5,978 nt of DNA, from the NCBI GenBank assembly GCA_020861125.1, contig JAJBSZ010000121.1, positions 1-5,978 of the forward strand. Direction: 5' to 3'. The notes under the pieces were generated by a model. It ran no database searches. It was not told the DNA's origin and was given only the letters and a program-made list of their open reading frames with translations. Each line of letters begins with the position of its first letter. Within the stretch, counting starts at the first letter, position 1. This document shows, in pieces, positions 1 through 5,978 of the stretch. Origin of the DNA: Planctomycetota bacterium (lineage in GTDB: Bacteria; Planctomycetota; SZUA-567). Both the position numbers and the translations under genes were made by a program.

Positions 1-1
1 G

Positions 2-952
2 GATACCACCACGGCTGACGACGATTCCGTCGCGGAAGTCACCATCGACGAGGTGATCTTCGAAGACGGACCGCCCGCGCCGGTCGGCCCACCGGCGGAA
101 CCGGTCCGGCCGTCACCGCCCCGCCGTCCGCCGCGTCCGGGAGCGCGTGGCGGTCGGAAAGCTGCCTCCGCCCCGAAACCGACCCTTCGCAATCCCCTCA
201 CCTGGCCGGGCGCGGCCCTGCGCTTCGCGCTGTATTCCGGCATGACCCGCAACAGCCCGCTGATCGTCACCCTCCGCTTGCTGGCCATGGCGTTTCCCGT
301 TGTGTTTGCCCTGACCATGTCCTGGTACGCCGCGACCCGGTCCCTTGCCACCGGCAACCGTCTGGTGGCTGGCGGTGTTCTCGGGCCGGAATCCCCCGTC
401 CGCCGGCCCACCGCCGGCGGCAGCCTCGCCCTGCCCGTCCCGGCGGGCTTCGTGCCGGTGACGGATCCCCGCGATTTTCCCCGCCGGGTGCCGTATTTGG
501 ATCAGGCCCTCAAACGGGATGAGGTAACGCCGCTGTTCGCCGCTACCCATTCGGAATATCCCGGGTATTACCTCTGCGCCGGCTTCCCCGGTGGTGCCGC
601 CGCGCTCGGCAACGCCCCGACGGATCGACGGGACGACATCCAAGCCTTCATCACCCGCCGGGAACTGGACAGCGCCCTGGCCGGCGGCGACGTCCGGGGA
701 ATCCCGCCCTTCGACCGGACCGAAGATTCCGTCTGCTACGGACTGATGCTGGGCGGCACGGAAGATGCCCCCGCCCTGGAACAATATTCCTGCGCCCTGT
801 TCCTCCAGGCGGCGCGGCCTCTCATTCTCACGGTCGGCTACAGTGACAACGATGCCGGCGAAGCGGATCCGGACTGGTGCCGATCGCTCGTGGGCGAATG
901 GCGGGATCTGGTTCGTTCGGCGCCGGCGCTCTTCACTGAGGAGGGGCAATGA
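2..952 (+). CDS. Proline-rich single-pass membrane protein of unknown function (5' end missing)
   Basis: I do not recognise this protein. The frame is open to the left edge, so the gene probably starts upstream; the first in-window start codon is a GTG at 53, but the 17 codons before it are also open and encode an acidic stretch (TTTADDDSVAEVTIDE) that flows into the rest. Numbering from that GTG: residues 5-45 are rich in Pro, Arg and Ala and look disordered; about 70-93 (from LIVTLRLLAMAF onward) form one hydrophobic segment, probably a membrane anchor; about 125-299 form a soluble domain with four cysteines (175, 228, 247, 276), all after the membrane segment. Arginines before the segment suggest a cytoplasmic N-terminus and an exported C-terminal domain, where the cysteines could pair; this is inference. 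Its stop overlaps the start of the acetyltransferase gene (ATGA), so the two are probably cotranscribed. The coding strand is supported by that junction and by the plausible protein architecture; the function is unknown. Confidence 0.75.
   Translation, partial: DTTTADDDSVAEVTIDEVIFEDGPPAPVGPPAEPVRPSPPRRPPRPGARGGRKAASAPKPTLRNPLTWPGAALRFALYSGMTRNSPLIVTLRLLAMAFPVVFALTMSWYAATRSLATGNRLVAGGVLGPESPVRRPTAGGSLALPVPAGFVPVTDPRDFPRRVPYLDQALKRDEVTPLFAATHSEYPGYYLCAGFPGGAAALGNAPTDRRDDIQAFITRRELDSALAGGDVRGIPPFDRTEDSVCYGLMLGGTEDAPALEQYSCALFLQAARPLILTVGYSDNDAGEADPDWCRSLVGEWRDLVRSAPALFTEEGQ
938..946 (+). promoter_or_regulatory. Ribosome binding site of the acetyltransferase gene
   Basis: GAGGAGGGG lies inside the last codons of the upstream gene, just before the ATG at 949. 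It is a strong Shine-Dalgarno match with short spacing (about 4-5 bases from the GGAGG/GAGGAG core). It supports the ATG start and, with the ATGA stop/start overlap, suggests translational coupling to the upstream gene. Confidence 0.8.
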
Positions 953-1518
953 TTCTGCGCGACGCCACCCCGGCGGATGCCGACGCCATCGCCAGGTGCA
1001 TCGCCATGGCTGAGGGAGAGATGATCCGGTTCTTCACCGGCACCGACGACGAGGACAAGGGGCGGCAGGTGCTCGCCGGCTTCGTCTGTTCCCCCTGTCC
1101 CAACCGGTATTCCCTGTCCGTCACCCAGGTGGCGGCGGTGGCGGATGGCGTCGCCGGCGCCGCCCTCTCTTTCCCGGCCGACCGCCAGCCAGAACTGGAC
1201 CGGCCCATACTGGACGCCCTCGCCGAACGCGGCGTCCACCTCGACCGCCTGCTGTTCGAAGGCGTTCCCGGCACCTATTATCTGAGTAGCATCGGGGTCC
1301 ACCCCGCCTTTCGTGGCCAGGGTATCGGCACCGCCTTGATGCGAGCGGCCGAGGCGCGGGGCGCGTCTCTCGGGTTCCGCGAAGCCTCCCTCCTCGTCGC
1401 CGCGGACAAGGAGCGGGCCCGGGCGCTGTACGAACGCCTGGGCTATGCCGCCGCCGGTGAGGTGCGGCTCCAGCAGTTCCACTATATCCGCATGACCCGT
1501 TCCCTCGCCGCGCCCTGA
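949..1518 (+). CDS. GNAT-family N-acetyltransferase
   Basis: A 189-residue protein of the GNAT superfamily, which moves an acetyl group from acetyl-CoA to an amine on a small molecule or protein. It opens with the typical first strand and helix (ILRDATPADADAIARCI). The acetyl-CoA-binding motif A is clear at residues 117-130 (VHPAFRGQGIGTAL), with the R-x-x-G-x-G signature at R122, G125 and G127. The motif B region ALYERLGY follows at 159-166. One domain fills the protein, and its length is normal or slightly long for the family; the middle (about 30-110) is probably the variable substrate-binding part. No signal peptide or membrane segment is seen, so it should be cytoplasmic. The ATG start is supported by a strong ribosome binding site and a four-base overlap with the membrane-protein gene upstream. 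The substrate cannot be told from sequence. The gene ends 22 bases before the shared terminator. Confidence 0.92.
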   Translation: MILRDATPADADAIARCIAMAEGEMIRFFTGTDDEDKGRQVLAGFVCSPCPNRYSLSVTQVAAVADGVAGAALSFPADRQPELDRPILDALAERGVHLDRLLFEGVPGTYYLSSIGVHPAFRGQGIGTALMRAAEARGASLGFREASLLVAADKERARALYERLGYAAAGEVRLQQFHYIRMTRSLAAP

Positions 1519-1539
1519 TGGGGGCCGCTCACGCGCCAC

Positions 1540-1581
1540 AAAAAAAACCCTCCCGACCGCTGGCGGCCGGGAGGGTTTTTT
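1540..1581. terminator. Bidirectional intrinsic terminator between the acetyltransferase gene and rho
   Basis: CCCTCCCG (1548-1555) pairs perfectly with CGGGAGGG (1568-1575), giving an 8-bp GC-rich stem. After an A/C mismatch the stem continues with CCG/CGG-type pairing (1557-1559 with 1564-1566) and closes with a four-base CTGG loop. Eight A residues (1540-1547) precede the stem and six T residues (1576-1581) follow it, so RNA from either strand ends the hairpin with a U tract. It sits in the only intergenic gap, 22 bases after the acetyltransferase stop and 21 bases after the rho stop on the other strand, exactly where two convergent units would need a shared terminator. Confidence 0.94.
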
Positions 1582-1601
1582 CGGTGAAGACGGGACGTCC
1601 G

Positions 1602-3386
1602 CTAGCGCGGCACGTTGATGGTCATCAGGAATTCGGCGTTGGTCTTGTGGGATTTCATCTTTGTGTGCAGGAATTCCATGGCGTCCACCACGTTCATGTC
1701 GTTGAGATATTTCCGAATCATCCAGATGCGGTTGAGCTCGTCCGGGTGGACGATGCGCTCTTCCTTGCGGGTGCCGGACTGGTTGACGTCGATGGCCGGG
1801 TAGAGGCGGCGGTTGACGAGGCGCCGGTCCAGATGCAGCTCGGCGTTGCCCGTTCCCTTGAACTCCTCGAAGATGACCTCGTCCATGCGGCTGCCGGTAT
1901 CGATGAGGGCGGTGCCGATGATGGTGAGAGACCCGCCGTCCTCGATGTTGCGGGCGGCGCCGAAGAATCGCTTCGGCTTCTGCAGGGCGTTGGCGTCGAC
2001 ACCGCCGGACAGGATGCGCCCGGAATGGGGCGCTTCGGCGTTGTGGGCCCGGCCGAGACGGGTGATGGAATCGAGAAGAATCACCACGTCCTTGCCGTAT
2101 TCCACCAGGCGCTTGGCCTTTTCGATCACCATGTTGGCGACGGCGATGTGCCGGGAGGTCGGCTCATCGAAGGTGGAGCTCACCACCTCGCCCCGGACCG
2201 AGCGTTCCATCTCCGTCACTTCTTCCGGCCGCTCGTCGATGAGGAGCACCATCAATTCCACTTCCGGATTGTTCTGGGCCACGGCGTTGGCGACGTGCTG
2301 CAAGAGCACCGTCTTGCCGGTGCGCGGCGGCGCCACAAACAGCGCCCGCTGGCCCTTGCCGATGGGCATCACCAGATCCACGATGCGGGTGGACCATTCG
2401 GAGGGATCGTGTTCCAACACCAGACGCTGGTTGGGAAACAGCGGCGTCAGGTCCTCGAACAGCACCTTGTCCTTGAGGGCTTCCGGCTCCTCGTGGTTGA
2501 TGGCTTCCACCCGCAGCAGGGCGAAATAATTCTCGTTGTCCTTGGGCGGGCGGATCTGGCCGGAGATGGTCAGGCCGGTCCGCATGCCGAAGCGGCGGAT
2601 CTGGCTGGGGGAGATGTAGATATCGTCCGGACAGGGCAGGTAGTTGAACTTGGGACTGCGCAGGAATCCGTAGCCGTCCGGCAACACCTCGATGCAGCCC
2701 TCGCCGTAGAGAAGGCCGTTCTGGTTGACCCGGTTCTTGATGACGGCGAACACCAGTTCCTGTTTCATCATGCCGGCGATGCCGTCGATCTTTTCCGAAC
2801 GGGCCAGTTTGCGCAGTTCGGTGACGGTCATGTCCTTGAGGGCGGTGATGTGCAGTTCGCCCCGCTTGATCTGTTCGTAGATCTGTTCCCGCTTCTGGCC
2901 GCGCATCTCCCGCTGGTCGGGCGAGAGCTTGGCCTCGAACTCCTCGTGGGCGCGCTCGGCCTCGGCTTCGCTCATGACGCCGCCGTCGTCCCGGGGCGCC
3001 GGGATGTAGGTCTCCGGTTCCGGCGCCACCGGCTGCGGCGCCCGGGCAACCGGCTCGGCGGGCACGGCCGGCGCCGGAGCGGCGGGGGGAGGCGACAACA
3101 GGGTGCCGGTGGCGGCAGCGGCGGCAGCGGCAGCGCGCGGCGGCCGGCCACGCCGGCGTTCCGGAGCGCCTTCGGGCGCCGGCGGCACCGAGTCCGACAC
3201 CCGAACGGTACGGGCCGGGCCGGCAACCGCCTCCGGTTCCGGCGGCAGGTTGGGCGGCGGCAGCGTCTCTTCGGCCACGGCCATCGGTTCGGGAGAACCG
3301 GTGTCGATGTCGGGCGCCGGTTCGATGGCTACCACCTTGCGCGGTCTGCCGGGCCTGCGGCCGGGTTTTTTGGGTGTTTCACTCAT
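1602..3386 (-). CDS. rho: Transcription termination factor Rho with long N-terminal extension
   Basis: Rho is a ring-shaped hexameric RNA-dependent ATPase/helicase that loads on untranslated RNA and releases RNA polymerase. The core (about 180-594 of 594 residues) matches E. coli Rho throughout: N-terminal helical region [16 protein letters not shown] (180-195); cold-shock RNA-binding fold with RNP-1-like DGYGFLR (237-243) and [14 protein letters not shown] (253-266); Walker A APPRTGKT (352-359); catalytic [13 protein letters not shown] (381-393); Walker [14 protein letters not shown] (434-446, D439); Q-loop region near 452-462; R-loop [11 protein letters not shown] (509-519). All catalytic residues look intact. 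E. coli Rho has about 419 residues; the excess is an N-terminal stretch of about 175 residues, rich in Pro, Ala and Glu, with basic patches at 7-17 and 76-84. Residues 140-178 are charged and probably helical. The ATG start has an AAAGGA ribosome binding site and overlaps the coaE stop by eight bases. Rho is last in the cluster and is followed by an intrinsic terminator. Confidence 0.99.
   Translation of the reverse strand: MSETPKKPGRRPGRPRKVVAIEPAPDIDTGSPEPMAVAEETLPPPNLPPEPEAVAGPARTVRVSDSVPPAPEGAPERRRGRPPRAAAAAAAATGTLLSPPPAAPAPAVPAEPVARAPQPVAPEPETYIPAPRDDGGVMSEAEAERAHEEFEAKLSPDQREMRGQKREQIYEQIKRGELHITALKDMTVTELRKLARSEKIDGIAGMMKQELVFAVIKNRVNQNGLLYGEGCIEVLPDGYGFLRSPKFNYLPCPDDIYISPSQIRRFGMRTGLTISGQIRPPKDNENYFALLRVEAINHEEPEALKDKVLFEDLTPLFPNQRLVLEHDPSEWSTRIVDLVMPIGKGQRALFVAPPRTGKTVLLQHVANAVAQNNPEVELMVLLIDERPEEVTEMERSVRGEVVSSTFDEPTSRHIAVANMVIEKAKRLVEYGKDVVILLDSITRLGRAHNAEAPHSGRILSGGVDANALQKPKRFFGAARNIEDGGSLTIIGTALIDTGSRMDEVIFEEFKGTGNAELHLDRRLVNRRLYPAIDVNQSGTRKEERIVHPDELNRIWMIRKYLNDMNVVDAMEFLHTKMKSHKTNAEFLMTINVPR
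2850..3386 (-). other. Disordered N-terminal extension of Rho with AT-hook-like patches
   Basis: This part encodes Rho residues 1-179, before the conserved core. It is low in complexity: Pro, Ala, Glu and Val dominate, and the only aromatic residue before residue 149 is Y127. Two basic patches stand out: [11 protein letters not shown] (residues 7-17, bases 3336-3368) and ERRRGRPPR (76-84, bases 3135-3161). The second contains the RGRP core of the AT-hook, a short motif that binds the minor groove of AT-rich DNA. N-terminal insertions or extensions of Rho are known in several phyla (Actinobacteria and Bacteroidetes among them), and some add RNA binding. That this one binds nucleic acid is inference. 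Confidence 0.8.
3111..3134 (-). repeat. GCC/GCT triplet run encoding eight alanines in Rho
   Basis: Eight consecutive alanine codons (Rho residues 85-92), mixing GCC and GCT, read on the plus strand as alternating GGC and AGC triplets. The run directly follows the second basic patch. Such triplet tracts can change length by slippage without breaking the frame, although the mixed codons make this one imperfect and so more stable. Confidence 0.75.
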
Positions 3387-4026
3387 TTCCTATCCTTTCG
3401 TACCGTTCTTTTTCAGGTCGCGCCGCAAGGGCTTGTCGGATCCTCCCCCCAAGGCGGTCGTCATCATTGTCATTCCGTATCCGTACCAGTTTCCCGCCGA
3501 GCGACGCCAGCCAACCGGGCGTCAGCAGGTCCCGCAGCCGCGCCTCCCGCCGGCGCAGATCCTCCGCGCTCCAGCCCCGGCGTGCCGCCCGGGCCAGACG
3601 GATGGCGTCGGTAGCCTCGACGACGAGGATCGCATCGCAGCGCCGGTCCAGCCCGGCGGCGTTGAGCAGGGCCGCCTCGATCACCACCGGCCGGCCGCCC
3701 CGCGCCGCAATCGCCCGGTCCACCTCCGCCGTCACCAACGGGTGCACGACGGACTCGAGCCAGGCCAGTTCGGCCGGGTCGGCGAACACCACCGCCGCGA
3801 TCCGCCGCCGAATGGCGCCCGGGTCGTCGCCGGTGCCGCCCAGATCGCCAAACCGCCGGCGCAGGCGGGCCGAGACCTCGGGCCGCGCCAGGACGGCGTG
3901 GCCGATATCGTCCGCCGACAAAAGAACCCCGGAAACACCCGTCACCTCCCCCGTGGCCAGCAGCCTGGCCGCCAGGGATTTTCCGGCGCACGGCAAACCG
4001 GTGATCCCGACGATGGGCGCGTTCAC
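3379..4026 (-). CDS. coaE: Dephospho-CoA kinase, divergent
   Basis: CoaE phosphorylates the 3'-hydroxyl of the ribose in dephospho-CoA using ATP, the last step of coenzyme A synthesis, in the cytoplasm. The 215-residue protein (E. coli 206) has the P-loop GLPCAGKS (10-17) after VGIT, the [10 protein letters not shown] segment (37-46) matching the family's DAD motif, and an aligned middle section ending in [18 protein letters not shown] (81-98) that closely follows E. coli CoaE. A hydrophobic strand ILVVEA (133-138) precedes the lid-like arginine-rich region, and a late IRND (183-186) matches the usual VI-x-N. Odd points: the family's PLL-x-E motif is replaced by AALLN (118-122), and the P-loop is GLPCAGKS where most members have a glycine- and serine-rich version. 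The GTG start at 4026 overlaps the polA stop (GTGA) and has GGAGG four bases upstream. An in-frame extension further upstream exists but would lie entirely inside polA and precede the P-loop, so I reject it. Confidence 0.93.
   Translation of the reverse strand: MNAPIVGITGLPCAGKSLAARLLATGEVTGVSGVLLSADDIGHAVLARPEVSARLRRRFGDLGGTGDDPGAIRRRIAAVVFADPAELAWLESVVHPLVTAEVDRAIAARGGRPVVIEAALLNAAGLDRRCDAILVVEATDAIRLARAARRGWSAEDLRRREARLRDLLTPGWLASLGGKLVRIRNDNDDDRLGGRIRQALAARPEKERYERIGNE
3393..3398 (-). promoter_or_regulatory. Ribosome binding site of rho
   Basis: On the minus strand AAAGGA stands six bases before the ATG of rho. It lies inside the 3' end of coaE and supports the 594-residue start, so the long N-terminal extension is likely translated and not an over-called start. 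Confidence 0.75.
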
Positions 4027-5978
4027 TTGGCCTCCAGCCAGTTGTCGCCGACGCCGATGTCGACGCGGATGGGCACCGCCAGGGTCAGTGCCCCTTCCAT
4101 GCAACGGCGGACGGCTTCCTGCAGGGCCGGCAATTCCTCCGGCGGCCCTTCCAGCAGCAGTTCGTCGTGGATCTGCAACAGCAGTCGCGAGCGGAAGTTT
4201 TCCCGGCGCAGGACGTCGGCCAAAGCCACCATCGCCGATTTGATCAGATCGGCGGCGCTGCCCTGGATGATGGTGTTGACCGCCTCGCGCTCGGCCCGGG
4301 CCCGGCGCATGCGGTTGGAGGAGCGGATGTCGGGGATCTCCCGGCGAAACCCGAGGATGGTTTCCACATAGTCCGTATCCGCCGCCGCCGCCAGCACCTC
4401 GGCCATCCACTGCCGCACCCGGGGAAACTGGGCGAAATAGTCGTCGATGAACCGCTGCGCCTGACCCCGGGTCATCCCGGTGACCGCCGACAGGCCGTGG
4501 GCGCTCTGGCCGTAGAGGATGCCGAAGTTCACCGCCTTGGCTGCCGAGCGCTGTTCCCGGGTCACCTCCTCCGGCGGGATGCCGTTCACCGCCGCCGCCA
4601 CCACCCGGTGGATATCCTGGTTGTCGGCAAAAGCCCGGGCGAGGGTCTTGTCACCGGAGAAGGCGGCGAGAATGCGCAGTTCCACCTGGGAGTAATCCGC
4701 CGCCAGCATCTTCCAGCCGGCCTCGGGGATGAAGGCGGCACGGATGGCCCGGCCGCGCTCGGTGCGGATGGGAATATTCTGCAGGTTCGGGTTGGACGAC
4801 GCGAGCCGGCCGGTGGCGGTCCGCACCTGGGAGTAGCTGGTATGGAGCCGGCCGGTGGCCGGATTCACCATCTTCGGCAAGGCGTCCAGATAGGTGTTCT
4901 TGAGTTTGGCGTACATCCGGTATTCGAGCAGCCGATCGGCTATCTCGGCGTTGTGGAGCTGGGCCAATTCCTGCAACACCGCCTCGTCGGTCGAGGCGCC
5001 GGTCTGGGTCTTCCGGATGACGGGCAGGCCCATTTCCTCGAACAGCACCACGGCCAGTTGTTTCGGGCTGCCGATGTTGAAGGGATGGCCGGCCAGATCG
5101 CAGATCTCCCGGGTCAGGGTCTCCAGCAGTTCGCCGGTTTCCCGGCTCTCCGCCGCCAGCAGATCGGCATCGAGCCGGATGCCCGTGAACTGCATGTCGG
5201 TGAGCACCTCGGACAGGGGCATCTCCACCTTGTCGAAGAGGTCGCGGGCGCCCCGCTCGTCCAGCCGCGGCGACAGCGTCCGGTACAGGCGGTAGGTGAT
5301 GTCGGCGTCGGCCGACCCGTAGTCGCAGCAGTCCGGCAGTGGCACCTGATCCATGGTGGATTGGTTCTTGCCGCTGCCGATGAGGTTCTGGATCGGCGTC
5401 ATCTCCACGTCGAAATAGCGCCGGGCGAGGGTTTTCAGCCCGTGCTCGACCAGATGCCCGTCCAGGATGGCCGACGCGATGAGGGAATCGAACGCGGCGC
5501 CCGCCAGGGTGATGCCCACCCGGCGCAGCACCAGTTCGTCGAACCGCAGGCTATGGCCGGTCTTCGCCACCTTCGGGTCTTCCAGTATGGGCCGGAGCCG
5601 ATCCAGGCAGGAGGCCGGCAGCACGCCGCACCCGGCCGGAGCGCGGAACGGCAGGTAAAACCCTGTCCGCTCCCGCCAGGAAAAACAAAGGCCCACCAGA
5701 TCGTCCGTCATCGGGTCCAGCCCGGTGGTCTCGGTATCCAACGCGAAGAAGGGCTGCCGGGAAAACTCCGCGAAGAAAGCCTCGAAATCCGGCAGCGTGG
5801 CGATCAGGCGGTAGTCCACCTCCTCCTTCACCGGAGGGATGGCCGCCTCGCCCGTGGCCGACGCGTTCAGCCGCGACAGGAGGGAGCGGAAATTGAGCCG
5901 GGTAATGAGCTCCCGAAGGGCGGAATAGTCCGGCGGGCGTGGCCGGGCCTCCTCGAGGTCAAAATCGATGGGGACGTC
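4023..5978 (-). CDS. polA: DNA polymerase I, 3'-5' exonuclease and polymerase domains (5' end missing)
   Basis: Family A polymerase used to remove primers and fill gaps in replication and repair. About 651 codons are visible; the frame stays open to the right edge, reading FDLEEARPRPPDY, SALRELI, then FRSLLSRL, the usual linker between the 5' nuclease and proofreading domains. The 5'-3' nuclease part (roughly 270-300 residues by comparison with 928 in E. coli) should lie beyond the edge. A GTG at 5831 is not the real start. The proofreading domain is intact: Exo I DTETTG (5721-5738), Exo II HSLRFD (aspartate kept), Exo III YGSAD (5307-5321). The polymerase has motif A DYSQVELR (4674-4697), motif B (4512-4550) with the equivalents of E. 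coli R754, K758, F762 and Y766, and motif C HDE (4161-4169). The phenylalanine at the F762 position is normal for bacterial Pol I. One oddity is serine in Exo II where asparagine is common. Its stop overlaps the coaE start by four bases; it is the first visible gene of the cluster. Confidence 0.99.
   Translation of the reverse strand, partial: DVPIDFDLEEARPRPPDYSALRELITRLNFRSLLSRLNASATGEAAIPPVKEEVDYRLIATLPDFEAFFAEFSRQPFFALDTETTGLDPMTDDLVGLCFSWRERTGFYLPFRAPAGCGVLPASCLDRLRPILEDPKVAKTGHSLRFDELVLRRVGITLAGAAFDSLIASAILDGHLVEHGLKTLARRYFDVEMTPIQNLIGSGKNQSTMDQVPLPDCCDYGSADADITYRLYRTLSPRLDERGARDLFDKVEMPLSEVLTDMQFTGIRLDADLLAAESRETGELLETLTREICDLAGHPFNIGSPKQLAVVLFEEMGLPVIRKTQTGASTDEAVLQELAQLHNAEIADRLLEYRMYAKLKNTYLDALPKMVNPATGRLHTSYSQVRTATGRLASSNPNLQNIPIRTERGRAIRAAFIPEAGWKMLAADYSQVELRILAAFSGDKTLARAFADNQDIHRVVAAAVNGIPPEEVTREQRSAAKAVNFGILYGQSAHGLSAVTGMTRGQAQRFIDDYFAQFPRVRQWMAEVLAAAADTDYVETILGFRREIPDIRSSNRMRRARAEREAVNTIIQGSAADLIKSAMVALADVLRRENFRSRLLLQIHDELLLEGPPEELPALQEAVRRCMEGALTLAVPIRVDIGVGDNWLEAK
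4031..4035 (-). promoter_or_regulatory. Ribosome binding site that decides the GTG start of coaE
   Basis: On the minus strand GGAGG, within the last codons of polA, stands four bases before the GTG at 4024-4026. The kinase P-loop begins only ten residues later, as expected for this family. Together with the GTGA overlap with the polA stop, this sets the start and suggests translational coupling. Confidence 0.78.

Noticed and set aside
53..55. GTG as the true start of the left-hand membrane protein
   Set aside because: The frame is open for 17 more codons to the left edge, and those acidic residues continue smoothly into the protein. I saw no strong ribosome binding site just before this GTG (the bases there read ATCGACGAG).
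113..1539. Minus-strand frames opposite the membrane-protein and acetyltransferase genes
   Set aside because: Gly/Arg-rich shadows. The plus strand has the GNAT motifs and a proper ribosome binding site with an ATGA junction, so it is the coding strand.
1518..3614. A 698-codon open frame on the plus strand opposite rho
   Set aside because: It is the antisense shadow of rho in GC-rich DNA. The product is His/Gly/Val/Arg-rich with no recognisable domain, and it runs through the terminator and across the coaE boundary.
3103..4371. Long plus-strand frames opposite coaE, the 3' end of polA and the 5' end of rho
   Set aside because: Arg/Pro/Ser-rich shadow translations without motifs, lying opposite three clearly recognised genes.
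4027..4410. In-frame N-terminal extension of coaE to 343 residues
   Set aside because: The added part lies wholly within polA in another frame, is low-complexity Gly/Arg, and the CoaE P-loop starts right after the GTG at 4026, which has its own ribosome binding site.
5829..5831. GTG as the start of a 602-residue DNA polymerase I lacking the 5' nuclease domain
   Set aside because: The frame continues upstream with typical PolA linker sequence (FRSLLSRL) to the window edge, so the gene is cut by the window and is not a short form.
1..5978. tRNA, rRNA, CRISPR, insertion sequence, phage or defence genes
   Set aside because: Apart from 83 bases the window is filled by five genes. I saw no regular repeat-spacer pattern, inverted-repeat ends, transposase or cloverleaf-like sequence.

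Overview
The window is GC-rich, densely coding bacterial chromosome with two convergent gene clusters that meet at one shared intrinsic terminator. On the right, on the minus strand, lies a tight housekeeping cluster read polA -> coaE -> rho (DNA polymerase I, dephospho-CoA kinase, transcription termination factor Rho). On the left, on the plus strand, lies a two-gene unit: an unrecognised proline-rich protein with one membrane segment, followed by a GNAT-family N-acetyltransferase. No tRNA, rRNA, CRISPR array, insertion sequence or phage gene is visible, and the sequence looks like core genome.

Layout: bases 2-952 (+) hold the 3' part of the unknown gene, whose frame is open to the left edge. 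Bases 949-1518 (+) hold the acetyltransferase, overlapping it by four bases. Bases 1519-1601 are the only non-coding stretch and contain a hairpin with an A tract on one side and a T tract on the other, suited to ending transcription from both directions. Bases 1602-3386 (-) are rho, 3379-4026 (-) coaE (8-base overlap with rho), and 4023-5978 (-) polA (4-base overlap with coaE). The 5' part of polA lies beyond the right edge.

The three minus-strand genes overlap at every junction, so they are probably cotranscribed and translationally coupled from a promoter upstream of polA, outside the window. They share no single pathway (DNA repair and replication, coenzyme A synthesis, transcription termination), so the cluster is best read as a conserved housekeeping grouping. 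Rho has an intact catalytic core, but in front of it is a roughly 175-residue Pro/Ala/Glu-rich extension with two basic AT-hook-like patches. CoaE is recognisable but divergent at some usually conserved motifs.

Organism: the high GC content, the polA-coaE-rho order, the extended Rho and the wording of the Rho core suggest a Gram-negative bacterium. From memory it seems closest to the PVC group (Verrucomicrobiota, Lentisphaerota, Kiritimatiellota), with deltaproteobacterial lineages as the alternative. That is a weak inference without a database search. I see no convincing new biological system here. The points most worth checking are the Rho extension, the unknown membrane protein paired with an acetyltransferase, and the divergent CoaE.
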